From Deroplatys truncata (Eukaryota; Arthropoda; Insecta; Mantodea; Mantidae), in contig CM060990.1 in assembly GCA_030765065.1 (NCBI GenBank), positions 661,986,618 to 662,050,617 on the forward strand: a DNA stretch of 64,000 nucleotides. Reading direction: 5' to 3'. Both the position numbers and the translations under genes were made by a program. The notes beneath the pieces are model-generated. The model made no database searches and was not told the DNA's origin. It was given only the letters and a program-made list of their open reading frames with translations. Positions 21,831 through 33,869 of this stretch are shown here, in pieces. Position 1 is the first letter of the stretch; every line of letters begins with the position of its first letter.

Positions 21831-22380
21831 ACGGTGATAGTGGTGATGGAAGTAATAGTTGCAGGCCTAGTTGTAGCTATAGTAGTAGCAGTAATAAGGT
21901 GTGATGCTGTTGGCGTTAGAAGTAATGGTCGTGGTGATAGCAATAGTGGTGATCATAATAGTGTAGACTGTGGTTATACTAGATCTGAAGGCAGTTGCTG
22001 TTGCATTACTGGTGGTGATTGTAGTGGTGGCAGTGGTAGAGGCAACAGTAGTTGTAGTGATAGTAGTTAAAACGGTGGTGGTAGCAACAACGTAGTAGTA
22101 GTGGCTGTAGCAGTGATAATACCAGCAGGATCATTAGTGGCAACAGTAGGAATGACAAAAGTAGCGCAAGTGATTGTGGCGATACAATTATTATTAATAG
22201 TATAAAACTAGGCGTGTTTTTATGTTCGTTGCTATAGAATAGCAGCAATAATGTAAAAGTAGCTCTAATAGTTGTAGTATAAGTAACATCAGCAGCACAG
22301 CTAGTGGTGGCAATTGTACAAGTAGGGTAAGATAGTAGTTACAATGTTGGTGAGTAATAATGTTCGGACTAGCAGTATGG
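21831..22380. repeat. Degenerate GTA/GTG triplet tract
   Basis: Continues the triplet character beyond the SINE (gtgatagtggtgatggaagt and similar), with more substitutions than the main tract. Probably its older edge. Confidence 0.6.
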
Positions 22381-22492
22381 TAGCGTGGGGGGCGTGTCGG
22401 CACTTAGCGCATATACTTCTCTAACCTTCACTAAAACGAGGTCGGTGATCGCGACTTGAGAGATTTCCACTTATGTAACAAGCGTTAAAAAT

Positions 22493-23246
22493 TTTGTGTT
22501 ACACTCACATGACTTTCTCTACTCTTGTACAAACTATTTTTACAAACGCTTATTCTCCATCTACTTCATGTTAATCGAGATAAACATTTGCAGACTCTAT
22601 CTTATTGCTAATTTTCTTGTAGATGTAAGGGGAATATATATTTACAAGGGCAATATAGAAATACAGTAGCCTTTAAGCACATACATATCTCTTAATAGCT
22701 GGTTGCTAGGTGCAGCACCATTCCCTTTGCCACAGATTAATACTCTTTGAATATCAAAGACAAAAAAATGAATAACGAATTCCCATTTAAGAAAATAAGT
22801 ATTGAAGAATTTAAGAGAATAACAAGCAATATCTCGAAAATGGTTCACTCAACAAAAAAAATGTATATGACATGAATTGTGTATTTTAACGCAATCTACA
22901 TTTTTGTGTAGTAAAATTTTCTCTATCTCTTATGGTTTACCGGTTATGCAAAAGCCGTTCACAAGGAAGAACACTTTTGGAGGCATTCCCAGAAAATTCA
23001 AGATATACGTTTTATTTGTCATGAAAATATTTTAAACATATGATATTTTAATCAAAATCGTTAGAGCCATTTTTGAGAAAGTTAAAATTTTCGAAAATTC
23101 TTCCATGTAAAGGGTATCCTGGGGTAGGGGGATTTTGTTGAAAACCTTCGTGTCGCATCCCTGGAAGATATTGAACCTAAATACCAAGTTTGGTGTTTAT
23201 CCGACTGTTCGTTTCTGAGTTATGCTGTTCACAGACAGACAGACAG

Positions 23247-23280
<34 letters not shown>

Positions 23281-23425
23281 ACAGACACACACACGGACAT
23301 GTTTCCAAAAATGCTTTTTTTGGATTCAGGGGGTCTCAAAACATATTTCCGGTGAAATCTCGGTATCGAATTTTTGGGTGGAATACAATACTTCCCGTAC
23401 TTACTATACGTAGTAGAGAAAGTAA
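22493..23425 (-). repeat. AT1 element, near full-length copy
   Basis: The most complete copy in the window. It begins near tgttacactcacatgacttt and ends tactatacgtagtagagaaa. The ends carry the short inverted word actttctctac / gtagagaaagt. Order within the copy (reverse): ttaatcgagataaacatttg, aatatctcgaaaatgg, attcaagatatac, then cctaaataccaagtttgg, a CA microsatellite and tactatacgtagtagagaaa. No open frame of note. Probably a non-autonomous DNA element. Confidence 0.65.
23232..23294. repeat. (CAGA)n/(CA)n microsatellite within AT1
   Basis: A short CAGA run followed by about 12 CA units and interrupted CA. It occupies the same internal position as the TG/CA runs of the other AT1 copies. 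Confidence 0.9.
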
Positions 23426-23502
23426 AAAGACATTGATTTATCAAACAATACTCCATATTGCGTGATTCTTATTATTATGAGGAAAAAACAATAACAATGA
23501 CC

Positions 23503-24045
23503 AGTGGACGGAGGGGACATCTTGCACCTCGACGCCCCTAATGGATCTTTTGTGCATACACCCCCAGGAAGAACGTATGAGATGAAGGAACCGCACGAGA
23601 CGTATGGGCTGCAGAGTAGGCCAGCATAAGTAGACAGAGACGCACAGAGTTCCCTAATAGTTCCAGGCCTGGCCACCCGAACACGGGAGGGTCGCTCAAG
23701 ACGTCTCTCTAATGGGAACGGGGAAATATGTCACAGCAGGGGAGGAGGCTTAACAGGCTTCCCTCTAGCAGGGCCGGGAAGAAGATACAATTCGTAAGCT
23801 CTGCGCCATTTGCCCGACACCGACCGAAGTACAGCCCAGGAGTCAACCTGAAACATGAAAGAGGGAAATGAAATGACAGAAAATTAGTGAAAAAGGAAAT
23901 CCGTGGTAGAATGCACCACTCCAGCATTCGCCTGTGCCAAAGATGAAAAAACACGAAAAATACCCATGGTCACAGTGGGCGGCCACCGGGAATTGAACCC
24001 GGGACCTCCCGATTGCGAGCTTCACACGTTACCGCGAGCCACTTT
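23503..24045 (-). repeat. SINE-B copy
   Basis: The head, to the right, carries the B-box complement gggaattgaacccgggacct near 23988-24007. The body shows ccagcattcgcctg and cgccatttgcccgacaccga, with the tail at the left. No clear TSD. Confidence 0.7.
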
Positions 24046-24512
24046 TCTCTATAAATAAACAGTACATAGCATGAATCTCCATTCGGGTTTTGCATAGGAT
24101 AGGTAATAACAAATTTCCTCCTCTGCCATTTGTTTCGTAACTTCAGTATTTTCCTAAGTAGATGATTAACCCCATTATATGTATTATTAGGGTTTTTTGA
24201 AATATAATAATAAATCCTTCGTAACGTTAATTCTTAGCCTTTATATTCTTCCCGTCCCGCCAAAATTTCTGTACCTTACTGAAGTTCCGAAGTGGCCAAT
24301 CACGACTCTATAACTGGAGATAAGCACCACCCACTTAGCAAACAATTGCCCATATTCATTGCAATTTATTTCTTGTCTGTTTACATCATGTACATGATAT
24401 TAGGGCGTCAATACAGTTATACATAATAAACTTAATTTGGATTAATCTTCTTTTCTACTATACAATCCACTGCCCCACACGCATACACAAGTGAATAATG
24501 TTTTAATAATAA
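24046..24512. other. AT-rich sequence, nothing recognised
   Basis: No frame, repeat boundary or RNA gene supported. Confidence 0.4.
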
Positions 24513-24516
24513 CAAA

Positions 24517-25473
24517 TGAAGCAACATACGTACTAGCCACGGATAAACTGATGCGATGGCTCATTAATGTAATAAGATATCTAATTCACAGCTTTTCAGC
24601 GTCAACACATTAATAATTTATTTCTTTAACATTTTGTTCTAAGTTTTACGTGTTATGTACCTTTTTGCTAATATTGTACATATAGTAACTGAGAGGATGT
24701 TAAAAACTCATATATTCATAATGTACACATGGTAGAGAACAAGTATATAACGTTATAACACATAAAATATAATACGAGAGGGAAAGACATTGTTAGCTAT
24801 ATAACCAATAATAAAAATTACGAGAAATGCAGTAGTAAGCATGTAACGAACCTTAAATTCATAATTATCACAATGGAAGTCTATAAACATATATACATGT
24901 AGCATAAACTGTTATCGGATAGTAGCACCAATCAGGTACATTGATACATACCTATAATTCAAATACGTACGCTAAGAAAACGGTTGAAGGGAACGCTAAC
25001 AGAAGCTTGTTAGACTTCGAGCAGGAAGGACGTGTATAAGCTCGTCTCTAAATAGACGCTAAAACTACGTATTTAAAGTCTACCAGTTATACATATTTTA
25101 ACATGACAGAGGTGATAGTGTATTGTGAATATCTATATGTGGTTTATCTAAAATACAAGTGAAATAGTTAACAGAATACGTGTGTGCAAAATATTTTAAC
25201 ATTCTCCATACCTAACCCTGACAAGACATAATTGCTCTCTGAATAAAAAATACAGCAGCCGAGGGATAATTATAAAATAATAATTACAACATACTAACAC
25301 ACACAAGAATACAGATATACGACCATCAGATTCCAGTCTACGAGAACTTAATGATACATCACAAGAGTACGGGCATCAAGACGACCTACAGGTACGTAAC
25401 GCAGCATCCATCGTCTCTCTACGGGTCCACCATCATCAACTTAGTGAGGCTCTACCACCTAGGAACCGCTACA
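24517..25473 (+). mobile_element. Solo LTR-L1 with 4-bp TSD
   Basis: It begins TGAAGCAACATACGTACTAG and ends aggaaccgctACA, flanked by CAAA at 24513-24516 and 25474-25477. A second copy lies in reverse at 46061-46992. The two align over their length by eye, including tatgttataacgttatatac-like and ttagcgtctatttagagac blocks. There is no internal domain next to it. Confidence 0.8.
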
Positions 25474-25489
25474 CAAACAATGTACACAG

Positions 25490-26630
25490 TTTTATCATCT
25501 AAGTACTCATCAATGGAGCAATAACATTTGTTCAGCAAATAGAATTTCAGGTTTCTTTTAAATTTTCCAACTAATGTGATATGTATTATTTATAGGGAAC
25601 TTTGTTATAAGTTTGAATACCATTGTGCTTGAAGCTGAGCTGATATAAATTATTTCTATGAAAGGTAACATGCAAGTGTGATCTTTTCCTGTATTATGAT
25701 TATGAATTTCAGAGCTTATATTAAAATTATATTTGTTCGTATTTGAATAATAATTATATAAAGGCATATAAAAGTCAGTGGCAGTATTTTAAGCTTTTAA
25801 GTCATTATTTACAGCTGGTGGTTGTTCAGATTCATCATTGTTCTAATTAGCCTTTTTTGCTTCCTGAATATTTTAGTCACGCCAGTACTTTTTCCCCAAG
25901 TGTCATTCCGTATGTTAAGAGTGAGTGAAAATTTGAAAAATATACTATTCTTAGGGTATTTACATTTACGCTATGTTTTAGGGCAGAAATTTGTTAATAT
26001 ATTTTACTTAGATACTTCAATAAAGATTCAATATGCATTCTCCAATTTAGATTTTCGTCCACCCAAACACCTAAAATTTTTGTGTTTTGTACATAATTAA
26101 TTACATTACCATCTAGTCCAATACTTGATTCATGTGATGGCAGAATCCTAATATCTCTATATTGTCTTTGTTTATGACCAAATTATTAACGTAGTACCAA
26201 TTATTTATCTGATTCAAGCTATTATTTATATTGTTTTCAAGTTCATCTTTATTCCGTTGTGAAATTAAAATGCTTGTGTCATCTGGAAATAGTTAAGTTT
26301 TTGTAAAATCCTTCGGGTTTTTTGTTATGAGGTCAGTAACGAATATAATGAAAAGTGAAGGTCCTATTACTGAGCCCTGAGGTACTCCGAAGTCTGTATT
26401 GTTAGTTTTTTATTGTTTTCTCTTTATTTTACTTGCCTTGTCATCATACTAATCTATTTCTGTAACTTGCTTTCGCCCTCTTAAACATTATTTAAACCAT
26501 TTGTTTGCTACACCCCTTATCCCATAGTGTGATAATTTACCCAGGAATATACCGTGATCAACTAGGTTAAACGCCTTGGATAAGTCGAGACATCCATGTA
26601 GCATTTCCTTGTACCAAAGAGTATATACAG
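25490..26630 (-). pseudogene. LINE reverse transcriptase fragment
   Basis: On the minus strand, RT motifs occur in order: [13 protein letters not shown] (about 26585-26550, motif A), FGVPQGSVIGPSLF (about 26390-26345, motif B) and FPDDTSIL (about 26290-26265, the active-site FADD with A changed to P). Then come NNWYYVNNLVINKDN near 26205-26165 and a C-terminal part to about 25540. These are jockey/CR1-like in character. Multiple stops and frameshifts make it a pseudogene. The reading breaks off sharply around 26630, so it is 5'-truncated or rearranged. Confidence 0.7.
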
Positions 26631-26799
26631 AGAGTCTACGAATCGCACTAGCAATCCAGGATGCTTTTCCACGTACAAATTGGGGACAAAAATGCAACTG
26701 AGACTGAAGTAACAGTTCCGCGACGATAACAGGTTTCGCAATAATCGTGTCTGTGTGAACCGACCAACAGATGTAATGCAACTCAAATTAAGCATTGCC

Positions 26800-28154
26800 T
26801 CTTTCTGCTACAGTAAACCATATGAAGCTGTAGTGTAGAGGTGTGAAAAATATTACATTCAAGTGCATTTAACGGTAAAAATCATTGCAAGTTGTGGATT
26901 TGAAAATTGTTTGCAAATGTCTAAGCTCAAATCAGCACCATATGTGAATGCCTATCAGCTATTTTGCACTGTGAATATTTCTTTAGTCAAATAACACTAT
27001 TATATTAGTAATCTTTCTTAGTGAAACTTCATTTCTCCAAACCACAGCCTCAAAAATCTACACAGTGCTTATTACATAACAAATGCTTAGCATTTAATTT
27101 CCATGTATGGTCCTGATTGAGGGAGAGAATCCTAAAAGAGATCGTCTAAGATCCATTTTTGACATATTTTAAATACGCTTATCACATTTCTTTAAAGAAA
27201 AATACCTGCATCTGTCAGTAATACAACATAAAAAGCTGTTTCTGTAATTTTATTCTACTTTTTCATATAACGGTCAACTATAAATTCTGGTTGGTGAAGC
27301 ATTTACTATACTAAAGCTTCAATATCTTGGTGAAATAACCTCGGACGATAAATAACCAAAATTTCGCTTTGAGTGTAATAATTTTCACTCATCTTGCAAT
27401 AGTTCGATAAGGTAGGACTTCCCTCCCTGAAGCTTCTTGTAATGCCCTAAAGCACTGACTTGCGTATTTCCTCTTTTAACTTGAATTTGTATGCAGCGCC
27501 TTCGTTCATATCTACTGAACATCGTTTTAGAGCGGTAGTACTTACTGAAAGTGAGAAACAGTGAATGTACTCACAAAATATTACTATTTCGAGACTTTCA
27601 ATATTACAATTTATACAACAAAGACTGCTTAACAATATAGTACAAGATTACAACTGTCAACACTAGGATCTCTGATATACAACAGTGTTGCCATTACTTT
27701 TTGAATGATCTCGTATAAACAAATAACCTCTGAGCTGTATTTATGTTAACTATCAAAATAAAAGATAATAAAATGCGTTTTAATGCATTTTAAATTCCTT
27801 GTTATGCTCTTCTTACACCAAGCACTGACTTGTAACATCATTAATATATCTTCGAAATATATGATCTGTGATTTAAATTGGGAAGACTTCAAGGAGTAAG
27901 AAAGCGGGAGGTACGACAAACGAAAAAAGGAAACAATTAAGAAAAGTAAAAATAAAGGCAGAGGTATTTTAATGTTTTCATCCCTCTCTAGTCGTAAGAC
28001 AGAAACAAATGTCAGACAGCGGTATATCAAAATGTCTTGCATATGCTCAGGGAAACTCAATACAGAACATTAATTCGATCACCATATAGATTTGTCTCGT
28101 TTTACGTGAACCTTCAGGTATGTAATTAAAACGTCGGCGATACATACGTACAGT
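26800..28154. other. Unassigned stretch
   Basis: Minus-strand translation at about 27640-27250 gives several protein-like pieces in one frame separated by single stops (KFKLKEEIRKSVL, GSPTLSNYCKMSENYYTQSE). It may be an old coding remnant, but I do not recognise it. The rest is featureless. Confidence 0.3.
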
Positions 28155-28925
28155 GTTTTTTCTTTCTCTGCTACATATAGTAAGTAGGGGAAGTATCCAA
28201 AAATTCGAAACCGAGATTTCATTTCACCGGAAATACATGTTTTGATGCCCCGTAAATAAAACAAAAACACTTTTAGAAAGTGTATGTGTATGTCTGTGTG
28301 TCTGTGAACAGCGTAACTCAAAAACGTAAAGTCGAATAAATACCAAACGTGGTATTTAGGTTCAGTATCTTTCAAAGATGCGACACGAAGATTTTCCAGA
28401 AAATCTCCACTCCAGACTACCCTTTACATGGAATATTTTTTGAAAATTTAGATTTTCTCAAAAATGGCTCTAACGATTTTGATTAAAATATAATATATTT
28501 AAGATATTTTCATGACAAATAAGGTTTTAATCTTGAATTTTCTGTGAATGTCCCCAAAAGTCCTCTTCTTTTTGAATGGCTTTTGCATAACTGGTATACC
28601 GTAAGAGATAGATAAAGTTTTTCTACAAAAAATATAGAGCTCGTTAAAGCACACAATTTATGTCATATACATTTTTGTTGTGGAGTGAACCATTTCCGAG
28701 ATATTCCTTGTTATTTGTTTCGTTATTCGTTTTTATTGTGTTTTTGTTACGTTCTGGACATGCAAAGAGAATGGAATGCTCCACATAGTAACCAGCTATT
28801 AAAATATCTGACTATCGTTTAAAGCCTACCATATTCCCCTTGCACCTATAAGAAAATTAGCAATAAGATAGCTTCTGCAAATGTTTATCTCGATTAACAT
28901 GAAGTAGAAGAAAAATTATTTATGA
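28155..28925 (+). repeat. AT1 element copy
   Basis: Starts tctttctctgctacatatag and keeps the family order, with a TG run at 28280-28310 and atcttgaattttctgtg near 28530. It stops near 28925, where unrelated sequence begins. Confidence 0.65.
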
Positions 28926-29107
28926 AAAATGTTTCTTCATTTGAGGGGGAAAACTATTATACAAGGCGGTTGTTTAATAGCCCGGCCCATAGCGCGTGTA
29001 TGCGTTCTCCGCGTGCTGTCTACTACACCGGGGGATTTTCTTTTATAAAACTCCCGCGTTACATACTCATGAGTAATAGTAACATGCATTATAATGAGTA
29101 CTAACCT

Positions 29108-29570
29108 ACTTATAAGTGGTGTCCATCTGCATTGAGACATTCCTGGCATTCCTAGTGGTCACGAGGTTGTAATTTATGAACAATAGTCACTCTGTAAGGT
29201 TTTAATTTTAAAAGTTTAGCAGCTGTGTTAACAGAGGTTAGTGAAACACCCAATTGTATGTCACACGTCTTAGAGACTTCTTTGGATAGCGTTCGAACGA
29301 TGCACCAATTTCGTCAATTTTTTCCTCCTTTAGTACGGTGTTTTTCGCTTCTTAGGTTTAGCGTTTAGCGATCCATTTGCCTTAAACTTATTAACCATAC
29401 ATCTGACGAACCTGTAATATGAGCAAACGTCTCCTGAAACTGTCTACATACCTGTTTACATGATTTGGTTTTCACGTATTTATCGTACGCAAAAATGTTT
29501 TGTTCAAGTGTGAATTTTTCGCTACGTATTTTAGTGGAGTAATTCCAAGGGAAGAACAGAAACAATAATA
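29108..29570 (-). pseudogene. Transposase N-terminal remnant (DUF4817/Tc1-like)
   Basis: Minus-strand frames read KFTLEQNIFAYDKYVKTKSC and CKQVCRQFQETFAHITGSS, the N-terminal DUF4817-like region. After stops they continue with TAAKLLKLKPYRVTIVHKLQ near 29215-29160. The AKLLKLK segment is shared with the remnant at 6825-8451. The catalytic part is missing. Confidence 0.6.
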
Positions 29571-30009
29571 AGAATACTATAAAGTAATTCCCAAAAACTT
29601 ACAGGTATTTGAATAAGCTTTCCCTATTGAGGTACACAATAAACAAGCTCTAGTCTTTGCAGCAAGAAGAGAAGGCAGCAACTGAAAGTTGACATTCACA
29701 GCCGATAAGTGCAGCCTTGAGCAGACCATTCACCGCTAGTGAGCTAGCGGAACAATACCGAGGTCATTGCAGTGCAAGTGAATCACACATACATGCGATC
29801 GTGGCCGGGACACAAAACTACCGCTCGATATTAGTTATGTTTTATTTGGTACATACCTTTCAGGACATTACATGGTGAGCTCAATTTTTGCGATCAAATG
29901 TGAATTCCAATTTTTAACATATTTTGATTTGCGCATAAAAGCATACAACTTATGTCTGAAGCATTTTTATTATAACTAACAATTTGTATATATAAAATAT
30001 TTATATGGG

Positions 30010-30640
30010 GAAGCATAGGAAACAAAAAATCTCTGAAACTTTGCAGGAAAATAAAAAAGGAATGGGGAAGAGAAGCATATATTGAGCAGTGTAGTAAAAG
30101 AGAAAAGGAGGGTTAGCTTGGATGAGAAAGGGAACAATATTTTTAAGCGGCTTAGGAGGTAATGATAAAGGGATATTGAATTTTGTGATGTTTAGGAAAG
30201 TGTAGAACATAATCTAACAGAATGTGAAGAGTTAAAAACATGGAGAGAGAAAATATGGGACAAGAAATGGAATAATATGTGGGGGAGATGAGTTAGTCGC
30301 ACTGAAAATCCTAACAAACAAGCAGGAAGGAAAAAATAGAAAAATAGGGCACTTTTAATAAAAATGAAAGAGAAATTGATGAGGAAAGTCAAAGAGAAGA
30401 AGAGGGAGGGGTGGAGGGGAGGTAAGATAAAATAAATTAAATTGTAATGAGGCTTTAGCAAAGAGATGTAAAGGTTGTACAACAGTGCTAAAGGCCAGAG
30501 AGCTACACTGGCTGTGCAATATAAGGTAGGGTATCAGACATGTACATAATAAAATAGGAGTATGAAAATAAATGTAACAAGTTTGTAAAATTGTAACTTG
30601 GAATGTGTACAATAAACTACATACATATAAAATATTTAAG
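30010..30640 (+). pseudogene. LINE 3' end fragment
   Basis: Frames joined across shifts give LAWMRKGTIFLSGLGGND and FCDV-ESVEHNLTECEELK, a degraded C..C..H-x4-C knuckle, at about 30115-30245. An A-rich trailer follows, ending tacaataaactacatacata. Same architecture as the LINE at 33870-35560. Strongly decayed. Minus-strand frames here are shadows. Confidence 0.5.
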
Positions 30641-31026
30641 AAATTCTTCTCAAACATTAGAATTCTTGACAGTAACACGCTTTCAAGAAAAGGGTTTATG
30701 GTAATGGTAAATGTTTCTTCATTTGAGAGGAAAAACAATTATATGTTATATATTATTTAGGTAATTTCCATAAGTTTGGAATGAAACTGTATGTATTTAA
30801 ATTACGTTTGTGTTTTGTTAAATTCAAACAAACGAAATGTAATTTAGTCTTTTAATGTATTAAGGTAAACAATTTGTTTCAAACTTCTTAAATATTTTAT
30901 ATATAATGGTTGGTTTAGTAAAACAATGTTTCACACAAAGTCATTTGCTTTTATGCATAAAACCAAAATGTGGTTTTAAAAGCTGGTGTCATTTAGTAAA
31001 GGTGCCACTATATTTAAAGATAAAGT

Positions 31027-31270
31027 GGTGTTTTATTTGAAAGATGTGATGGTCATTTTAGTGTTAATTTAAATTGACCCTAATGGTAGGTTCCCAATTA
31101 AAAAAAATTAAATTCACCCTAAAATGACCACCACAACGTCCTCTAAACAAAACACGACTAATGCCATTTACTTTCCCCCATAATATCAAGCAACTTTTAT
31201 TCAAGACATTTTTTACTACAACGCTTAGTTCTGGAGATATTCTACAGTCTCAACTTAAATGGTCCACCTG
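31027..31270. repeat. Foldback repeat copy 1
   Basis: An inverted pair, tgatggtcattttag...ctaaaatgacca, lies around a centre near 31095. The right arm is longer (cgactaatgccatttacttt to ggtccacc) and matches the left arm of copy 2 at 35581-35888 in reverse complement. The left arm of this copy is truncated. Confidence 0.65.
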
Positions 31271-31734
31271 TATTTTACATATATATATGTAGTTCTGATA
31301 CAGCTCATTTATAGCAGGTCTAAAATTAAACAAGCTGCAGCCCTTTGTATGCTCAAATTGGTAAATAAATAATGTGAAATGTAGGACGTAAATGACTTAC
31401 GATAATAGCACGTGCAACTTCGAAATCGTCACGAGAGCCGTTAGTGTATATAAAATGGCCGCTCAGAAGCCAAAGCTTTAACATGAACCGAAAATACAAA
31501 ACCCTGGGTTATTAGCTTCTACATGGACACAAGCATTTCCAATCTGGAAAAGGTTTCAGATACAGCGACCTCTAACTCACGAAGAAGAATGCGAAAACGA
31601 ACTCCGCTGGGAGCAGAGCAAGGTATTGAGTCTCGTATTGCCAATCAGGAGAGTCATTATAAACGACGTTTGCTTAGCAGCACAGCCTGTTCTGCAATTT
31701 GTGTGTCTGTTACCCCGAAAAGGGCAATTCTGCT

Positions 31735-33560
31735 GAGAAAAAACAGAGAAGGAAATGCATTTCAACCAAAAATTCGATAGCGTAATTTCACCACAAATAC
31801 ACGTTTTGAGACCCCTTAATTCAAAGCATTTTAGAAAAGGCTCGTTATGTGTGTTTGTGTGTGAGAGAGAGGGAGGGGAGGGAGAAAGATTGTGAACAGC
31901 ATAGTTGAGAAACGAAAACTTGAATAAATACAAAACTTGGTGTTTAAGTTAAGTACATTCCAAATTTGTGACACAAAGATTTTCAGTCAAATCCCCCACC
32001 ATAAAATTATCCTTTACATAAACAATTTTAGAAACTTCTTATTCTTTCAAAAAAGGATCCTAACTATTTTGATTAAAATACCATATATTCAAGACATTTA
32101 CATTGATACCAGAATTATTAACTCGAATGATTAGCAATTTTATAAAGACATGATAGGGAAATAATTGCAATAAATAACTTCCATATATCAAATCAATGCA
32201 TAATGGAAGAAGAAAGATTTACAATTCTGTAAGTACATTAGGAAGTCATTACCAGGCAAATTACGTGTTAAAGAAAAACGATTAGATAGAAGTTAGAGTA
32301 GCTAAGGCAATTAGGATCCGGCGAACTCGTTCAACAAAAAATCCGTTAGCTCAAGGTTCAGATAGCTAGATCTCAGTACGTTAAGACCAGAGAGTTGTGT
32401 GAAAGTGCACGTGTACCAGTTCCGAAAATTAGAAAGGGATAGAATTCTTAGAATTTAGCTAGGCAAAGCCTAAAAGTTTTGTTTCAGATGCGAAAGAATT
32501 GTCAAGTACAACGGAGGTATCTTGGTGGGGTGGTTGTATAAATAGGTGGGACATAAGTTAATAAAGGAGCGTGTGTTTCTAAAATTAGCGTCTTTTGCCT
32601 TTTTTCTTTCATTTACAGTCATTTATTCTGATCAATTATAAGCCGTCCTTAGCGCCTAACGACCGCGCTAAGTTATGATATACTTGACGGTAGTCGAAGG
32701 GGTAATCGCCGTATAGCATTTCAGCGATTCACGGCAACTTACGCTTATAGTTTTTATTACGGGAAACAGTTATTTTAAAGCGTAAATTTGATACGACAGA
32801 AGTCAGCAGATATAAAAATTCAATTGTTACAGTTTCTCGTGCTAAGATTGAGAATCAGTTTAACTCTTCATCTCAAACATTCGGCAACTCTCTTCAATAG
32901 CTCAAGTATTAGCTTACATTAAATATCTCAGTCAATTTAAATGGTGTTGCCTATCCTCACCCCACCCACGCATACCATTAGAGAAAGATCTTATAGCTCA
33001 CCACTGTAGCAGCCGGCAGCAGATTCATCAGCAGATATTGGAGACGACATCAAAAATGACTCAGAGGGGCACGTCATCAACATGACAAATAAAATATATA
33101 TATCTTGAATTTTCTGAGAATAACCTGTGAACTCTTTATTTTGAAGTAATTTGTGTTAATTTGTATAACTGGCGAACCTTAAGAAATAGACTGAAACGTA
33201 CTGCACAAAAATATGTAGACCTCTTTAAACACACAATTTATTTCCAATAAACTTCCTTGTGGAATCATCACTTCCGAGATATTCGTTATTATTGATACCC
33301 TTGTCATTTTAGTGTTGCTATTTAGTTGTTTCTCGTGATGTCATGGCAATAGTATGGAATTTCAAGGCCAGAATAACCAATAACTCTTAAACATCTGCAT
33401 ATCGATTCGGTTTCATTTATCCCCCTCGCACCAACAACGAAATTCGTAGTGAGACTATTTCTGCAGAAGTTTATTGGATTGCCATGAAGTAAATAAAAAA
33501 AATAAGCTTCCGTAAGAATATTTTGTAGAAGCTATATAAAAGTAGAACGATAGTGGGTAG
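31735..33560 (+). repeat. AT1 element split by solo LTR-L4
   Basis: The left part (31735-32103) and right part (33080-33560) join into a normal AT1 order across the LTR: ...gattaaaataccatat and acatgacaaataaaatat. A TG/GA-rich run lies at 31845-31890. The right end is gtagagaaagt. Confidence 0.65.
32104..33079 (+). mobile_element. Solo LTR-L4 inside AT1, 4-bp TSD
   Basis: It begins TGATACCAGAATTATT and ends cacgtcatCA, flanked by ACAT at 32100-32103 and 33080-33083, with AT1 sequence resuming directly on both sides. A TATA-like tataaataggtgg lies near 32538-32550. A second family member is at 45515-47466. Confidence 0.8.
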
Positions 33561-33599
33561 AGAAAGTAATTGTTAATATAACCTATCAGATTTAATTTG

Positions 33600-33775
33600 T
33601 GAAGGAAGCATTCCAGGTCTAAGTTTAAGGCCCCGGCTTTTGCCAGTTATGAGGACTGGGGAAAAGCTGAAAAAAGCATCTGTCAGAAATAACTGTTCTG
33701 GCACTATTTGAACCGAAGACCTCCCGTTCACGATTCCATGCCTTAACGACCTCAGCTACCCTATCGGCAAACAAT
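33600..33775 (-). repeat. Possible SINE-G copy
   Basis: A short tRNA-like block (complement of a B-box in ctatttgaaccgaagacctc and of an A-box near ccttaacgacctcagctacc) is preceded by gttatgaggactggggaaa. The same order recurs at 47480-47645. Confidence 0.45.
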
Positions 33776-33869
33776 AATCTGCTTGGGCAGGTGTTAAGAT
33801 TGCAAAAATCACACTACGAGAGTTTTCCAAATATTAACTGCATACATACACACATACATGCATGCATCT

